Below are positions 45,276 through 54,868 of a stretch of 64,000 nucleotides of DNA, piece after piece. The stretch comes from Sphingobacteriales bacterium (GTDB taxonomy: Bacteria; Bacteroidota; Bacteroidia; Sphingobacteriales; Sphingobacteriaceae): NCBI GenBank assembly GCA_026390835.1, contig JAPLFD010000020.1, forward strand, positions 62,001 to 126,000, read 5' to 3'. The notes beneath the pieces were generated by a model. That model was not told where the DNA came from and searched no databases. It was given only the letters and a program-made list of their open reading frames with translations. Position 1 is the first letter of the stretch. Each line of letters starts with the position of its first letter. The position numbers and the translations under genes are program-made.

Positions 45276-45824
45276 ATGTCTGAATTACAAGTTGCATCAC
45301 GATACGCCAAATCTCTCATCGATTTAGCCACCGAACAAAAGGTGTTAGATCAGGTGCAAGAGCAAATGTTGCTTTTTGTGCAGGTTTGTCACGAAAACCC
45401 AGAATTGGTTGCTGTGCTTAAAAATCCAATCATCAGTTTGGATAAAAAAGCAGCCGTATTGCAGGGGGTATTTGGTAGCAAAGTGCACAAAATTGTGAAT
45501 GCATTTTTTGTATTGATGGTAAACAAAGGCAGAGCATCCTTGTTGTTGCCTTCGGCGAAAGCTTATATTGCAGCTTACCAGGCAATTAAAGGCATTGTAA
45601 TAGCCAAAGTAAAGGCAGCAAGTGCATTAAGTGATGATGCTAAAAAGCAAATCATTGCACTCGTAAAATCAATGGGAGCCAACGAAGTGGTATTAGAAAC
45701 TACCATAGACCCGGCAACTATTGGCGGTTTTGTATTGCAAGTGGGCGACAAACAAGTTGATGCCACCTTGAGAACCAAACTGAATAAATTAAAAAAAGAA
45801 TTTGAACAAAAAGTGGTTGCCTAA
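45276..45824 (+). CDS. atpH: ATP synthase F1 subunit delta
   Basis: Peripheral-stalk subunit that joins b to the alpha/beta ring, 182 residues. The N-terminal helical domain begins ELQVASRYAKSLIDLA, and the C-terminal part has the family signature with IDPATIGGFVLQVGDKQVDATLRTKLNKL. Position between atpF and atpA is standard. Confidence 0.96.
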   Translation: MSELQVASRYAKSLIDLATEQKVLDQVQEQMLLFVQVCHENPELVAVLKNPIISLDKKAAVLQGVFGSKVHKIVNAFFVLMVNKGRASLLLPSAKAYIAAYQAIKGIVIAKVKAASALSDDAKKQIIALVKSMGANEVVLETTIDPATIGGFVLQVGDKQVDATLRTKLNKLKKEFEQKVVA

Positions 45825-45871
45825 ACGGTTTACGCAACAACACATAGATTACACGAAAATCATATACAATT

Positions 45872-47446
45872 ATGGCAGAGGTTAGACCAGACGAAGTATC
45901 GGCGATTTTAAGACAACAATTATCGGGCTTTAAGTCAGAAGCCGAACTCGAAGAGGTAGGTACTGTATTACAAGTGGGCGATGGTATTGCTCGTGTATAC
46001 GGCTTAACAAAAGTTCAATCGGGTGAACTTGTTGAATTCGATAACGGATTGCAAGGCATCGTTTTAAACTTAGAAGAAGACAACGTGGGTGTGGTATTAT
46101 TAGGCCCTTCTGATGAAATTAAAGAAGGCGATACCATTAAACGTACCAAAAAAATTGCCTCTATTAATGTAGGCGATGGCATGTTAGGCCGTGTGGTAAA
46201 TACCCTCGGTCAGCCAATTGATGGTAAGGGCCCTATTGCCGGAAAAACCTACGAAATGCCTTTAGAGCGCAAAGCTCCTGGTGTAATTTACCGTCAGCCG
46301 GTAAACGAACCATTGCAAACTGGTATTAAAGCTATCGATGCCATGATTCCAATCGGTCGTGGTCAACGTGAGTTGGTAATTGGCGATCGTCAGACCGGTA
46401 AAACTGCCGTTTGTATCGACACCATTATCAACCAAAAAGAATTTTACGAAGCAGGAGAACCTGTATTTTGTATATATGTAGCTATCGGTCAGAAAAATTC
46501 TACCGTAGCACAAATTGTACGTACCCTCGAAGAAAATGGCGCCATGCCATTCTCGGTAGTAGTAGCCGCTTCGGCTGCCGATCCGGCTCCTTTACAATTC
46601 TACGCCCCATTTGCGGGTGCAGCTATTGGTGAGTTCTTCCGCGATACAGGACGTCCGGCATTAATTGTATACGATGATTTATCGAAACAAGCCGTAGCTT
46701 ATCGTGAGGTATCCTTATTATTGAAACGTCCTCCGGGCCGTGAAGCATATCCAGGTGACGTATTTTACCTACACAGCCGTTTATTAGAGCGTGCTGCAAA
46801 AATCAACGCCAACGATGCCATCGCTCAAGCGATGAACGATTTACCAGAATCTATTAAAGGTATTGTAAAAGGTGGTGGTTCCTTAACCGCTCTGCCAATT
46901 ATCGAAACCCAAGCGGGCGACGTATCTGCCTATATTCCAACCAACGTAATTTCTATTACCGATGGTCAGATTTTCTTAGAATCGAATTTATTTAACGCAG
47001 GGGTTCGCCCGGCTATCAACGTGGGTATTTCGGTATCACGTGTGGGTGGTAATGCGCAAATTAAATCGATGAAGAAAGTAGCTGGTACCTTAAAATTAGA
47101 TCAAGCACAATACCGTGAGCTAGAGGCTTTCTCTAAATTCGGTTCCGATTTAGATTCGGCAACCAAAGCGGTATTAGATAAAGGTATTCGCAACGTAGAA
47201 ATTTTAAAGCAAGGCCAGTTTGCACCCGTAGCGGTTGAAAAACAAGTGGCCATTATTTACATTGGTACCAAAGGTTTAATGCGTAACGTGCCCGTAAATA
47301 AGGTAAAAGAGTTTGAAGCCGAATACTTACAGCAAATAGAGCAACGTCACCCAGAGGTGTTAACGGCGCTAAAAGCAGGTAAATTCGACGATAGCTTAAC
47401 TAGCGTATTAGAAAGCGTGGCGAAAGAATTAGCAGGTAAATATTAA
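45872..47446 (+). CDS. atpA: ATP synthase F1 subunit alpha
   Basis: Nucleotide-binding alpha subunit, 524 residues. Walker A is [10 protein letters not shown] (about residue 170), the Arg-finger region is in [12 protein letters not shown], and the family signature [14 protein letters not shown] is intact. Non-catalytic sites only; the catalytic beta subunit gene is not in this operon. Lies 47 bases after atpH and 22 before atpG. Confidence 0.98.
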   Translation: MAEVRPDEVSAILRQQLSGFKSEAELEEVGTVLQVGDGIARVYGLTKVQSGELVEFDNGLQGIVLNLEEDNVGVVLLGPSDEIKEGDTIKRTKKIASINVGDGMLGRVVNTLGQPIDGKGPIAGKTYEMPLERKAPGVIYRQPVNEPLQTGIKAIDAMIPIGRGQRELVIGDRQTGKTAVCIDTIINQKEFYEAGEPVFCIYVAIGQKNSTVAQIVRTLEENGAMPFSVVVAASAADPAPLQFYAPFAGAAIGEFFRDTGRPALIVYDDLSKQAVAYREVSLLLKRPPGREAYPGDVFYLHSRLLERAAKINANDAIAQAMNDLPESIKGIVKGGGSLTALPIIETQAGDVSAYIPTNVISITDGQIFLESNLFNAGVRPAINVGISVSRVGGNAQIKSMKKVAGTLKLDQAQYRELEAFSKFGSDLDSATKAVLDKGIRNVEILKQGQFAPVAVEKQVAIIYIGTKGLMRNVPVNKVKEFEAEYLQQIEQRHPEVLTALKAGKFDDSLTSVLESVAKELAGKY

Positions 47447-47468
47447 ATTTTAAACTCCCAAAAATAGC

Positions 47469-48350
47469 ATGGCGAATTTAAAAGAAGTACGAAATAGAAT
47501 TGCATCGGTAAGTTCAACGCAGCAAATTACCAAAGCCATGAAAATGGTTTCGGCTGCTAAGTTAAAGCGTGCCACCAACGCCATTCTACAATTGCGTCCC
47601 TATGCCAATAAATTAAAAGCCATTTTGGCCAATTTATCGGCAAGTCTAGAAGATGCATCGTCGCCATATACCGCTGTTCGTGAGCCTAAAAAAGTATTAA
47701 TTGTGGCCGTATCCTCCAATCGTGGGTTGGCTGGTGCTTTTAATATGAACGTAATTAAAGCCGTTAATCAATTAATTTCGGGCAGCTATGCTACGCAATA
47801 CCGCGAAGGCAATGTGAGCATTGTAGCCATTGGTAAGAAAACCCAAGATTATTACGAAAAACGTAAATACAACGTATTAGGCAATAATAACGAACTCTAC
47901 CAACAATTAACCTTTGAAAACACGTCAAAAATTACCGAATCTATTATGGATGCGTTTAAAGATGGGGAGTTTGATAAAGTAGAATTGGTATACAACCAAT
48001 TTAAAAATGCAGCCGTACAATTTATTACTACCGAACAATTATTGCCAGTAGCAAAGGTTGCCGATGATTTAGTAGCCGATACACAAACCGACTATATTTT
48101 AGAACCTTCTCAAGAAGAAATTGTGACGGAATTAATTCCAAAATCAATTAAAATTCAGGTTTATAAGGCGGTATTGGATTCTCATGCATCGGAGCACGGT
48201 GCTCGAATGACCGCCATGGATAAAGCAACCGAAAATGCCGGTGATTTAATTAAAGCACTTAAATTATCGTATAACCAAGCCCGCCAGGCAGCCATTACTA
48301 CCGAATTAACGGAGATTGTAAGTGGTGCCGCGGCGCTATCAAACGGATAA
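47469..48350 (+). CDS. atpG: ATP synthase F1 subunit gamma
   Basis: Central rotor shaft, 293 residues. The N-terminal coiled-coil strand (MANLKEVRNRIASVSSTQQI, then ITKAMKMVSAAKLKRA) and C-terminal strand (RMTAMDKATENAGDLIKAL) are classical. The middle Rossmann-like domain has VAVSSNRGLAGAFN. Last of the recognised ATP synthase genes in the window. Confidence 0.97.
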   Translation: MANLKEVRNRIASVSSTQQITKAMKMVSAAKLKRATNAILQLRPYANKLKAILANLSASLEDASSPYTAVREPKKVLIVAVSSNRGLAGAFNMNVIKAVNQLISGSYATQYREGNVSIVAIGKKTQDYYEKRKYNVLGNNNELYQQLTFENTSKITESIMDAFKDGEFDKVELVYNQFKNAAVQFITTEQLLPVAKVADDLVADTQTDYILEPSQEEIVTELIPKSIKIQVYKAVLDSHASEHGARMTAMDKATENAGDLIKALKLSYNQARQAAITTELTEIVSGAAALSNG

Positions 48351-48375
48351 ATAAATTTTACTAGTTTATACAAAC

Positions 48376-48591
48376 ATGGCAAAAGCAAAAAGTACCCCAG
48401 GAACTATCCAGAATAATAATGCGAACGAAACAGGGCATTATAAATTAATGACTTACGGCATTATTATCGGTTTGGCAGGCGTTTTCGGACGTTTTGTTCA
48501 AGATTCTAGCCTAGCCAGCGGCATAGCCAATGTGTTATTGCTAATTGGTTCGGTAGTATGCATTAAAGCGGTACTTAATATTCTTAAATAA
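48376..48591 (+). CDS. Small membrane protein downstream of atpG
   Basis: A 71-residue protein with a polar N-terminus (MAKAKSTPGTIQNNNANETG) and two hydrophobic helices (LMTYGIIIGLAGVFGRFV; IANVLLLIGSVVCIKAVLNIL). Not recognised as a named family. It begins 25 bases after atpG and precedes a terminator-like hairpin, so it is the last gene of the atp transcript. Confidence 0.75.
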   Translation: MAKAKSTPGTIQNNNANETGHYKLMTYGIIIGLAGVFGRFVQDSSLASGIANVLLLIGSVVCIKAVLNILK

Positions 48592-48612
48592 GAGTTCAGC
48601 TTTATCGTTTAT

Positions 48613-48658
48613 AGGCATCTTTCCGCATTCCCCAGGAGTGTAGAATGGTGCCTTTTTA
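48613..48658. terminator. Terminator-like hairpin after the atp operon
   Basis: AGGCATC (48613-48619) pairs with GGTGCCT (48647-48653, one G-T), with an inner CATTC/GAATG stem, and is followed by TTTTTATT. It lies between the end of the atp operon and the convergent gldB gene, overlapping the gldB stop codon. Confidence 0.55.
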
Positions 48659-49687
48659 TTTTGGCTTATAGCCCGAGTTCCGCAGAATTTTTTGCGCATC
48701 TTGTAATGCCAGTAAATCTTTTGGCTCCAGTTCGGGATGTTTATCCATATAGTTCTTTACAATTTGCCAACCTACCCATACGCCCAATTTGGGTGCCGAT
48801 TGGTTGTTTTCTCCCAAGCCTGGAGTAAAAGGAGCATCCGTTAAAAACTTTTGAATTTTAGCATAGTCACTTTCGAAAATTAGCTTTTCGTCAATAAAGT
48901 AGGCCCAAATATCAGTCTCATAAGTTTTGCACCACGCACTTTGCGCTTCGGTATAGCCTATTAATAAGCTGTCGGGTGCGTTGGGCAAGGCTTTTTGCAT
49001 GAGATAGAGCACTTTGCCGTTATACACCATTTTATCTAATAAGGATACGCTTGCATCCGCTTCGGGATAAAGTTCTTCTCGTATATAGGTCTCTACCACT
49101 CTAGGTGTTATATTTTCAGGAGTAAAACGTCGAGAAATGTATTGCGGAATACTTTGAACTAAGGCCGGGTAAAATGGCGAATCTTTGCCTAAAAACATAT
49201 CTAAGCCAATGCCTACATAGCCATTTCCGATGGGCGTTTGCACCGAGAAACCAGATAAAAAGCTGATAAAACGAGGTGTTTTTTGCATCGGAAAATAATA
49301 CTTCATGCGTTTAAAGGCGTCGGTTAATTCCGCCTCCTGTTTCTTTAAATTTGGATACGTGCTTTTCACCGCCTTGGCCAACGCAATGTATTCGGGGTTG
49401 CCCAAAATAGTTCTTACGTTTTGGTAATAATTGGTATCGGCCATGCTACCTACAGAGAGCATATTTTGGATATAATCGGCATAAAACCAATCGTATTTTT
49501 TTTCCAGTTGAGGTGCCACCTGGGCTACATTACCGGCAGTTAATTGTTCCATCGATTGGTCGAAGCGTTCAATCTTGATGTTCAGTTTAATATTACTTAT
49601 ATCGGGTTCGTTACTGCGTGAACAGCTAGTAATGCATAGGCTAAAGCCGAGTAGTAAGAAAACGCAAGAGGGGACAACTATTTTCAT
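48656..49687 (-). CDS. gldB: Gliding motility lipoprotein GldB
   Basis: Lipoprotein of 343 residues with lipobox ITSC and the GldB pattern: IKLNIKIERFDQ near the N-terminus, YYPNLKK-like TYPNLKKQEAELTDAFKRMKYYFP, IGNGYVGIGLDMFLGKDSPFY and ARKLGVWVGWQ-like PKLGVWVGWQIVKNYM at the end. GldB is required for gliding in Flavobacterium but also occurs in non-gliding relatives. It is divergent from nadE, the synteny common in this phylum. A -7-like TAAATTCG lies 4 nt before the start. Confidence 0.92.
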   Translation of the reverse strand: MKIVVPSCVFLLLGFSLCITSCSRSNEPDISNIKLNIKIERFDQSMEQLTAGNVAQVAPQLEKKYDWFYADYIQNMLSVGSMADTNYYQNVRTILGNPEYIALAKAVKSTYPNLKKQEAELTDAFKRMKYYFPMQKTPRFISFLSGFSVQTPIGNGYVGIGLDMFLGKDSPFYPALVQSIPQYISRRFTPENITPRVVETYIREELYPEADASVSLLDKMVYNGKVLYLMQKALPNAPDSLLIGYTEAQSAWCKTYETDIWAYFIDEKLIFESDYAKIQKFLTDAPFTPGLGENNQSAPKLGVWVGWQIVKNYMDKHPELEPKDLLALQDAQKILRNSGYKPK

Positions 49688-49691
49688 GGCT

Positions 49692-49699
49692 CGAATTTA
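49692..49699 (-). promoter_or_regulatory. Candidate -7 box (TAAATTCG) for gldB
   Basis: On the minus strand TAAATTCG has one mismatch to TAnnTTTG and lies 4 nt before the gldB ATG. It shares the 38-base divergent gap with the nadE box. Confidence 0.3.
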
Positions 49700-49711
49700 C
49701 TAAAATGCCAC

Positions 49712-49719
49712 TATATTTG
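49712..49719 (+). promoter_or_regulatory. Bacteroidota -7 box (TATATTTG) for nadE
   Basis: TATATTTG matches TAnnTTTG exactly and ends 6 nt before the ATG at 49726. It makes the upstream in-frame ATG at 49705 unlikely as a start and suggests a leaderless nadE transcript. Confidence 0.45.
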
Positions 49720-49725
49720 TTACAG

Positions 49726-51366
49726 ATGAAAATCGCATTAGCCCAACTAAATTACCACGTAGGTAATATCGAGTTCAACACTCAGAAAATTCTGGGAGTC
49801 CTAACCGAGGCCCGCTCTCAAGGAGCAGATGTAGTGGTATTTGCCGAGTTGGCTATTTGTGGTTATCCTCCTAAAGATTTATTAGACTATACTTCCTTTA
49901 TTTCCGAATGCGAAGCCGCTGCCCAACGCATAGCGGCCGCTTGTACCGATATTGCCTGCATTGTAGGCTTGCCCACGGTAAACCCACAGGTAAAAGGTAA
50001 AAATTTATACAACTCAGCCTATTTTATATCCGATGGCATGGTTAAAGTGCAAGTAAATAAAGCGCTTTTGCCCAATTACGATGTATTTGATGAGTACCGT
50101 TATTTTGAGCCAGCCAAACACAGTACCTGCATCAGTTTTAAGGGGACCAAAATTGCACTCACTATTTGCGAAGACCTGTGGAATGTAAATAACGATCCGA
50201 TGTACGTAGCCGAACCCATGGATTGGCTCAATAAAGAAAATCCAGATGTGATGATCAATATTGCCGCATCACCCTTTTCCTACAACCACTATGAAGATCG
50301 GATTCAAATATTGGGCGATAATTGTCGTAAATACAACTTGCCTCTCTTTTATGTAAATCAAATTGGTGCTCAAACGGAGCTTATTTTCGATGGAGAATCG
50401 ATAGTTTTTAATGAAAAAGGAGAGGTATTAGACCAATTAGCTGCTTTTTCCGAAGAGTTAAAAATTTACGAATTTTCACAAAATAAGATACAAGGCTTAG
50501 CTCCTAAAACCGAAAATCCCGAAACTGATGTTGCTCAAATCTATCAGGCCTTAACTTTAGGCATTCGTGATTATTTTCAAAAATCCGGCTTTAAGAAAGC
50601 AACCCTTGGCCTATCAGGCGGTATCGATTCGGCGGTAGTTTGCGCTTTAGCCGTGGAGGCCCTGGGCTCCGAAAATGTGTTGGCGGTATTGTTACCTTCT
50701 GAGTATTCTAGCGAACATTCTATTGCCGACGCAGAGGCGTTGGTCCATAATTTAGGTTGCGAACAGCTTACCGTGCCCATTAAGCAGGCCACCGAAGCTT
50801 TTGATACGATGTTAAAGCCTGCATTTAAAGATTTACCCTTCAACCTTACTGAAGAAAATATTCAATCTAGAAGTCGTGCAGTGGTGCTGATGGCACTATC
50901 AAATAAGTTTGGCTATATTTTGCTCAATACATCCAATAAAAGTGAATGTGCTGTAGGTTATGGTACTTTATATGGCGATATGGCTGGCGCCATTAGTGTG
51001 TTGGGTGATGTGTACAAAACGCAAGTGTATCAGTTGGCAAATTACATCAATAGAAACAAAGAAATTATACCTCAAAATAGTATCGTAAAACCGCCTTCGG
51101 CGGAGCTGCGCCCCGGACAAAAAGATTCGGACTCTTTGCCCGAATACGACGTGCTAGACAAATTACTGTTTCAGTTTATTGAGCAAAAACAAAGCCCTGC
51201 TGAACTTATTGCCCAAGGATTCGACGAGCTTTTGGTAAACAGCATCCTAAAATTGGTCAATCAAGCCGAATTTAAACGCTACCAAACACCACCTATTTTG
51301 CGGGTATCGCCAAAGGCCTTTGGCCCTGGTCGCCGCATGCCTATTGTGGGGAAGTATTTGACTTAG
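49726..51366 (+). CDS. nadE: Glutamine-dependent NAD+ synthetase
   Basis: Makes NAD from nicotinate adenine dinucleotide using glutamine-derived ammonia. It has 546 residues from the ATG at 49726 (MKIALAQLNYHVG). The N-terminal nitrilase-type domain carries Glu in FAELAICGYPP, Lys in NKALLPNY and Cys in ICEDLWN. The C-terminal synthetase has the P-loop LGLSGGIDSAVV and SNKSECAVGYGTLYGDMAG. Its last 26 bases overlap tail-to-tail with the serine hydrolase gene. Confidence 0.97.
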   Translation: MKIALAQLNYHVGNIEFNTQKILGVLTEARSQGADVVVFAELAICGYPPKDLLDYTSFISECEAAAQRIAAACTDIACIVGLPTVNPQVKGKNLYNSAYFISDGMVKVQVNKALLPNYDVFDEYRYFEPAKHSTCISFKGTKIALTICEDLWNVNNDPMYVAEPMDWLNKENPDVMINIAASPFSYNHYEDRIQILGDNCRKYNLPLFYVNQIGAQTELIFDGESIVFNEKGEVLDQLAAFSEELKIYEFSQNKIQGLAPKTENPETDVAQIYQALTLGIRDYFQKSGFKKATLGLSGGIDSAVVCALAVEALGSENVLAVLLPSEYSSEHSIADAEALVHNLGCEQLTVPIKQATEAFDTMLKPAFKDLPFNLTEENIQSRSRAVVLMALSNKFGYILLNTSNKSECAVGYGTLYGDMAGAISVLGDVYKTQVYQLANYINRNKEIIPQNSIVKPPSAELRPGQKDSDSLPEYDVLDKLLFQFIEQKQSPAELIAQGFDELLVNSILKLVNQAEFKRYQTPPILRVSPKAFGPGRRMPIVGKYLT

Positions 51367-53158
51367 CCAAAGCTTTATAAATCACATCTTGAATGCGTGG
51401 TCTGATTCTCAAATTAGATAACCTATCACTCACCTCCGGATATACCCTGTTTGATAAGAAAATATAAATCAAGTCGTTTTTCGCATCGGCCCATACGCAT
51501 GTGCCGGTATAGCCTGTATGTCCAAAAGTTTCGGGCGTAGCCAAACTAGAAGGGTAGGCAGGTATAGCATTGGGATCCCAACGGTCGAAGCCCAAACCTC
51601 TACGACTTGTAGTTGATTGCCGGGTGGTAAATTGTTCTACCGTGCCGGCTTTAAAATAACGTTTGCCTCCGTAAGTTCCTTTATTTAATAGTAATTGATA
51701 AAAGATGGCCAAATCGTTGGCGGTAGCAAACACGCCTGCATGCCCCGATACGCCCCCCAGCATGGCCGCTCCTTGGTCGTGTACATCGCCCTGCAGGGTA
51801 GTTTTTCTAAAATAGGTATCGTTTTCTGAGGGGATAATGCGATCTACTGCAAAGCGTTTTTTTGGTAAATACCCGGCTGTTTGCATGCCCAGTGGCTCAT
51901 AGAATTGTTGCGCTACATACTCATCTAAAGGTTGTTCGCTGAGTGTTTCCACTACTTCTTTCATAAAATACATGCTTAAATCGCTGTACACGTAGCGGCC
52001 TCTGCTTAGTAGCGGAGAGCGCAACATTTGTGGCCACATGACCTCGGTAAAGTAATTGGTTTTTAAGAAAAAGCTATCTGTAACCTTGGTTGGAAACTCG
52101 GCACTTGGCCTAGGACTTATATCCGTAGGTTTTAATTTCTGGTAGAAAGGAATGTAGGGTGTAAAGCCGGCCTCGTGTAGCATGACTTCTCGTACGCTAA
52201 TATCAGACTTGTTTAACCCTTTGGTGCGCCCTATATAGGCACTTAAAGGCGAATCAAGCGAAAGTTTATCACTTTCAACCAAACGCATTACGGCTGGCGT
52301 AGTAGCCACGGTTTTGGTAATGGAAGCAATATCGTACAAATCGTTTATGCGGGTAGCCCGGGTACGCTCATAGGTGGGGTTGCCAAAGGCTCGTTCATAA
52401 ATTACTTGTCCGTTTTTAACCACAAGTACCACCGCACTTGGTGTGGCTTTGGCAAAAATGGCTTCGTAGGCAATGGCCTCTATGGGGGCTAAATCTGTTG
52501 TATGAATACCAACCGCCTCGGGTACCGTATAACTTAAGCGTGTTTTTTTGATGGTAAAGCCACTGCCACTGCGTAGCTTTTCACTATAATCTTGCTTTAG
52601 ATGATTAGCAATGCTGAGGCCACCAAATATAGCTTGCGCCACCACGCTAGCTCCGGCTTCTGTATGGTTTTCGCACCATACAATGGGTGATTGAATGCTT
52701 TCTAATTTGGTTAAACTTCGGGCATCGCCAAAGAGGGCAATAATTACCTGTTTATTCTTTTCTGTTTGTTTAATAAAATCAAGTACTCGTACATCGAAAA
52801 TAACCACATCCGAAAGCGCTATAATGAGCGTATGGTAAAACTTTACATCGTCTAATAAGGCATCTAATGAAGAGGTAGTGGCATAAAAACTCCCATTAAA
52901 GGGAGCTACCTCTTGGTATTTATTAGCCAAACTATCGAATACCACACTGTGGTTAAAGCCTAAATTGATACTGGCAATTTTTTGGTTGATGTTAGCTAGT
53001 GGGAGTGCATCATTGGCATTGTTTAGCACTACCGTATGTTTTTGCGCATCGTTAAATTGGCGCAACCATTCCACGGGTGTATTTTGTTGTGCAAAGGCTT
53101 GTATGCCTAGCAATATGCCTGTAAAACTTAGTAGGAGTTTAATAAACCTTCTCTCCAT
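51341..53158 (-). CDS. Secreted serine hydrolase (class C beta-lactamase type) with GH3 C-terminal-like domain
   Basis: Secreted protein of 605 residues with a signal peptide (to AFAQQ). Residues about 35-205 read like the C-terminal domain of family 3 glycosidases (VVLNNANDALPLA, YHTLIIALSD, AQAIFGGLSI, GSGFTIKKTRLSYTVPEAVG). Residues about 225-600 are a serine beta-lactamase/DD-peptidase domain with SITK (Ser/Lys), YSDLS (Tyr motif) and GHTGYTGT (KTG-like). Related proteins of this phylum carry the GH3 catalytic barrel in front; here it is absent. A muropeptide or cell-wall role is likely but not shown. Confidence 0.85.
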   Translation of the reverse strand: MERRFIKLLLSFTGILLGIQAFAQQNTPVEWLRQFNDAQKHTVVLNNANDALPLANINQKIASINLGFNHSVVFDSLANKYQEVAPFNGSFYATTSSLDALLDDVKFYHTLIIALSDVVIFDVRVLDFIKQTEKNKQVIIALFGDARSLTKLESIQSPIVWCENHTEAGASVVAQAIFGGLSIANHLKQDYSEKLRSGSGFTIKKTRLSYTVPEAVGIHTTDLAPIEAIAYEAIFAKATPSAVVLVVKNGQVIYERAFGNPTYERTRATRINDLYDIASITKTVATTPAVMRLVESDKLSLDSPLSAYIGRTKGLNKSDISVREVMLHEAGFTPYIPFYQKLKPTDISPRPSAEFPTKVTDSFFLKTNYFTEVMWPQMLRSPLLSRGRYVYSDLSMYFMKEVVETLSEQPLDEYVAQQFYEPLGMQTAGYLPKKRFAVDRIIPSENDTYFRKTTLQGDVHDQGAAMLGGVSGHAGVFATANDLAIFYQLLLNKGTYGGKRYFKAGTVEQFTTRQSTTSRRGLGFDRWDPNAIPAYPSSLATPETFGHTGYTGTCVWADAKNDLIYIFLSNRVYPEVSDRLSNLRIRPRIQDVIYKALAKSNTSPQ

Positions 53159-54761
53159 TCACATAGGTATTTAGCACTTTGGTGCCTAAAATTTGGCCAT
53201 CTGATACTTTTAAAATATCTCTATCGAGGATGATGAAATCGGCAAATTTGCCCACCTCCATACTGCCTTTTTCTTTTTCTTCGAAATTGCCTTTGGCTGC
53301 CCAAATGGTCATTCCTCTAAGTGCATCGGCTCTGCTTAAGGCATTTTCTGTTTGAAACCCTTTACTAGGCCAACCTTTTACATCTTTACGAAATACGGCA
53401 GCGTAAAAGGTACGCATGGGACTAATATCTTCTACCGGAAAGTCGGTTCCTAAAACCAACCAGCCATTTTGTTGCAGCAATTGTTGATAGGCATAGGCTC
53501 CTTTTATACGTTCGGTTCCCAAACGTTCGCCGGCCCAATACATATCGGATGTGGCATGTGTTGGTTGCACAGAAGGCACTACAGAATTAGCACCAAATTT
53601 CGCGAAGTCGGCAGGGTTTACTACTTGTGCATGTTCAATGCGCCAGCGTAAATCGTTTTTGCCTTTTAATACCTTGGCATATACGTTTAAAATTTCTCTG
53701 TTTGCCGAATCGCCAATGGCATGTGTACACATTTGAAATCCTTTATCGGCAATTTTTTGTGCTAGTTCTAAGTAATGTGTTTTCGGGCTTAATAAAAATC
53801 CAGAATGCCCTGCTTTGTCGGCATAAGGGTTTAGTAAGCAAGCCCCACGAGAGCCCAAGGCCCCATCTGCATATACTTTAAAGGCACGCACATTTAGGCG
53901 ATCGGTTTTAATGGCACCATTTTTAACTAGAAAATCGAAATTTTTAGGATTATCTGATAACATCACAAATAAGCGCATTTTTAATTGTGCAGTCTTTTGC
54001 AAGGCGTCAATGGTGTTTACTGCTTGGTGGTCTAAGCCGCAATCTACAACGGTGGTAAGCCCTGCCGCAAAGCAGTTTTTTTGAGCGGCCAATAAGGCTT
54101 TGTTTACTTGTTCGGTAGTGGGTTTGGGTATTTTGCTCGATACCAGGTCTACAGCATTATCTACCAATAGACCCGTTAATTTTCCGTTAGCAGTAACAAT
54201 TTCGCCACCTACTAAGGTTTGGCCAGGTTTAATGCCGGCTAAATCGAGTGCTTTTTGGTTGGCAATGGCTGCGTGGCCATCTACCCGGTTTAAAAGTACA
54301 GGTTGATTGGGGAATAAACGGTTGAGTTCGGCATTGCTTGGAAAATTTTTATTGCTCCAGTCATTTTGGTCCCAGCCTCGGCCTAAAATCCAACCTTCGG
54401 TGTTTTGACTAGCAAAGACTTTTACCTTGGCTACGATTTCTTCCCAGCTTTTGGTGCCTACCAAATCAACAGTGTTTAGGCCTAGACCATAGGCTAAAAA
54501 GTGGGCATGCCCGTCAATAAAACCTGGGTAAATAGCTTTCCCTTTGGCATCTATTTCTTCTTTGGCGCTGTACTCTTTTTGCAAATCGACACTTTTGCCA
54601 ATGGCTATAATTTTACCATCGATTATGGCCATGGCCTCTGCCTCAGTAAATGCGCTATCAACGGTGTAAATGTGTGCATTGTAAATTAAGGTATCGACCG
54701 ATTTTTTGCCTGAACAGCCCCATAAAAAGCTAAGGGCTAAAAAGAAAAGGATTTTTTTCAT
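53139..54761 (-). CDS. Amidohydrolase family lipoprotein (YtcJ-like)
   Basis: Exported metal-dependent hydrolase of 540 residues with lipobox LWGC. The amidohydrolase-3 plan is clear: YPGFIDGHAHFL (metal His pair), VDGHAAIANQKAL, GALGSRGACLL, MCTHAIGDSANREI (His), WRIEHAQVV (His) and LGTDFPVED (Asp). Substrates of this family are usually unknown amides or N-acyl amino acids. It overlaps the serine hydrolase gene by 20 bases, so the two form one operon and may act on the same envelope-derived material. Confidence 0.93.
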   Translation of the reverse strand: MKKILFFLALSFLWGCSGKKSVDTLIYNAHIYTVDSAFTEAEAMAIIDGKIIAIGKSVDLQKEYSAKEEIDAKGKAIYPGFIDGHAHFLAYGLGLNTVDLVGTKSWEEIVAKVKVFASQNTEGWILGRGWDQNDWSNKNFPSNAELNRLFPNQPVLLNRVDGHAAIANQKALDLAGIKPGQTLVGGEIVTANGKLTGLLVDNAVDLVSSKIPKPTTEQVNKALLAAQKNCFAAGLTTVVDCGLDHQAVNTIDALQKTAQLKMRLFVMLSDNPKNFDFLVKNGAIKTDRLNVRAFKVYADGALGSRGACLLNPYADKAGHSGFLLSPKTHYLELAQKIADKGFQMCTHAIGDSANREILNVYAKVLKGKNDLRWRIEHAQVVNPADFAKFGANSVVPSVQPTHATSDMYWAGERLGTERIKGAYAYQQLLQQNGWLVLGTDFPVEDISPMRTFYAAVFRKDVKGWPSKGFQTENALSRADALRGMTIWAAKGNFEEKEKGSMEVGKFADFIILDRDILKVSDGQILGTKVLNTYVNGEKVY

Positions 54762-54868
54762 GGTATGTTGTTTTCTGTGTTTAAATATAGGGATTGTGCC
54801 GTTTGAATGCGAATGCGAAGCAAATTTTAGCCTTTAAAATGGCAAAAAAATAGCTATTTTAGCAGTTC

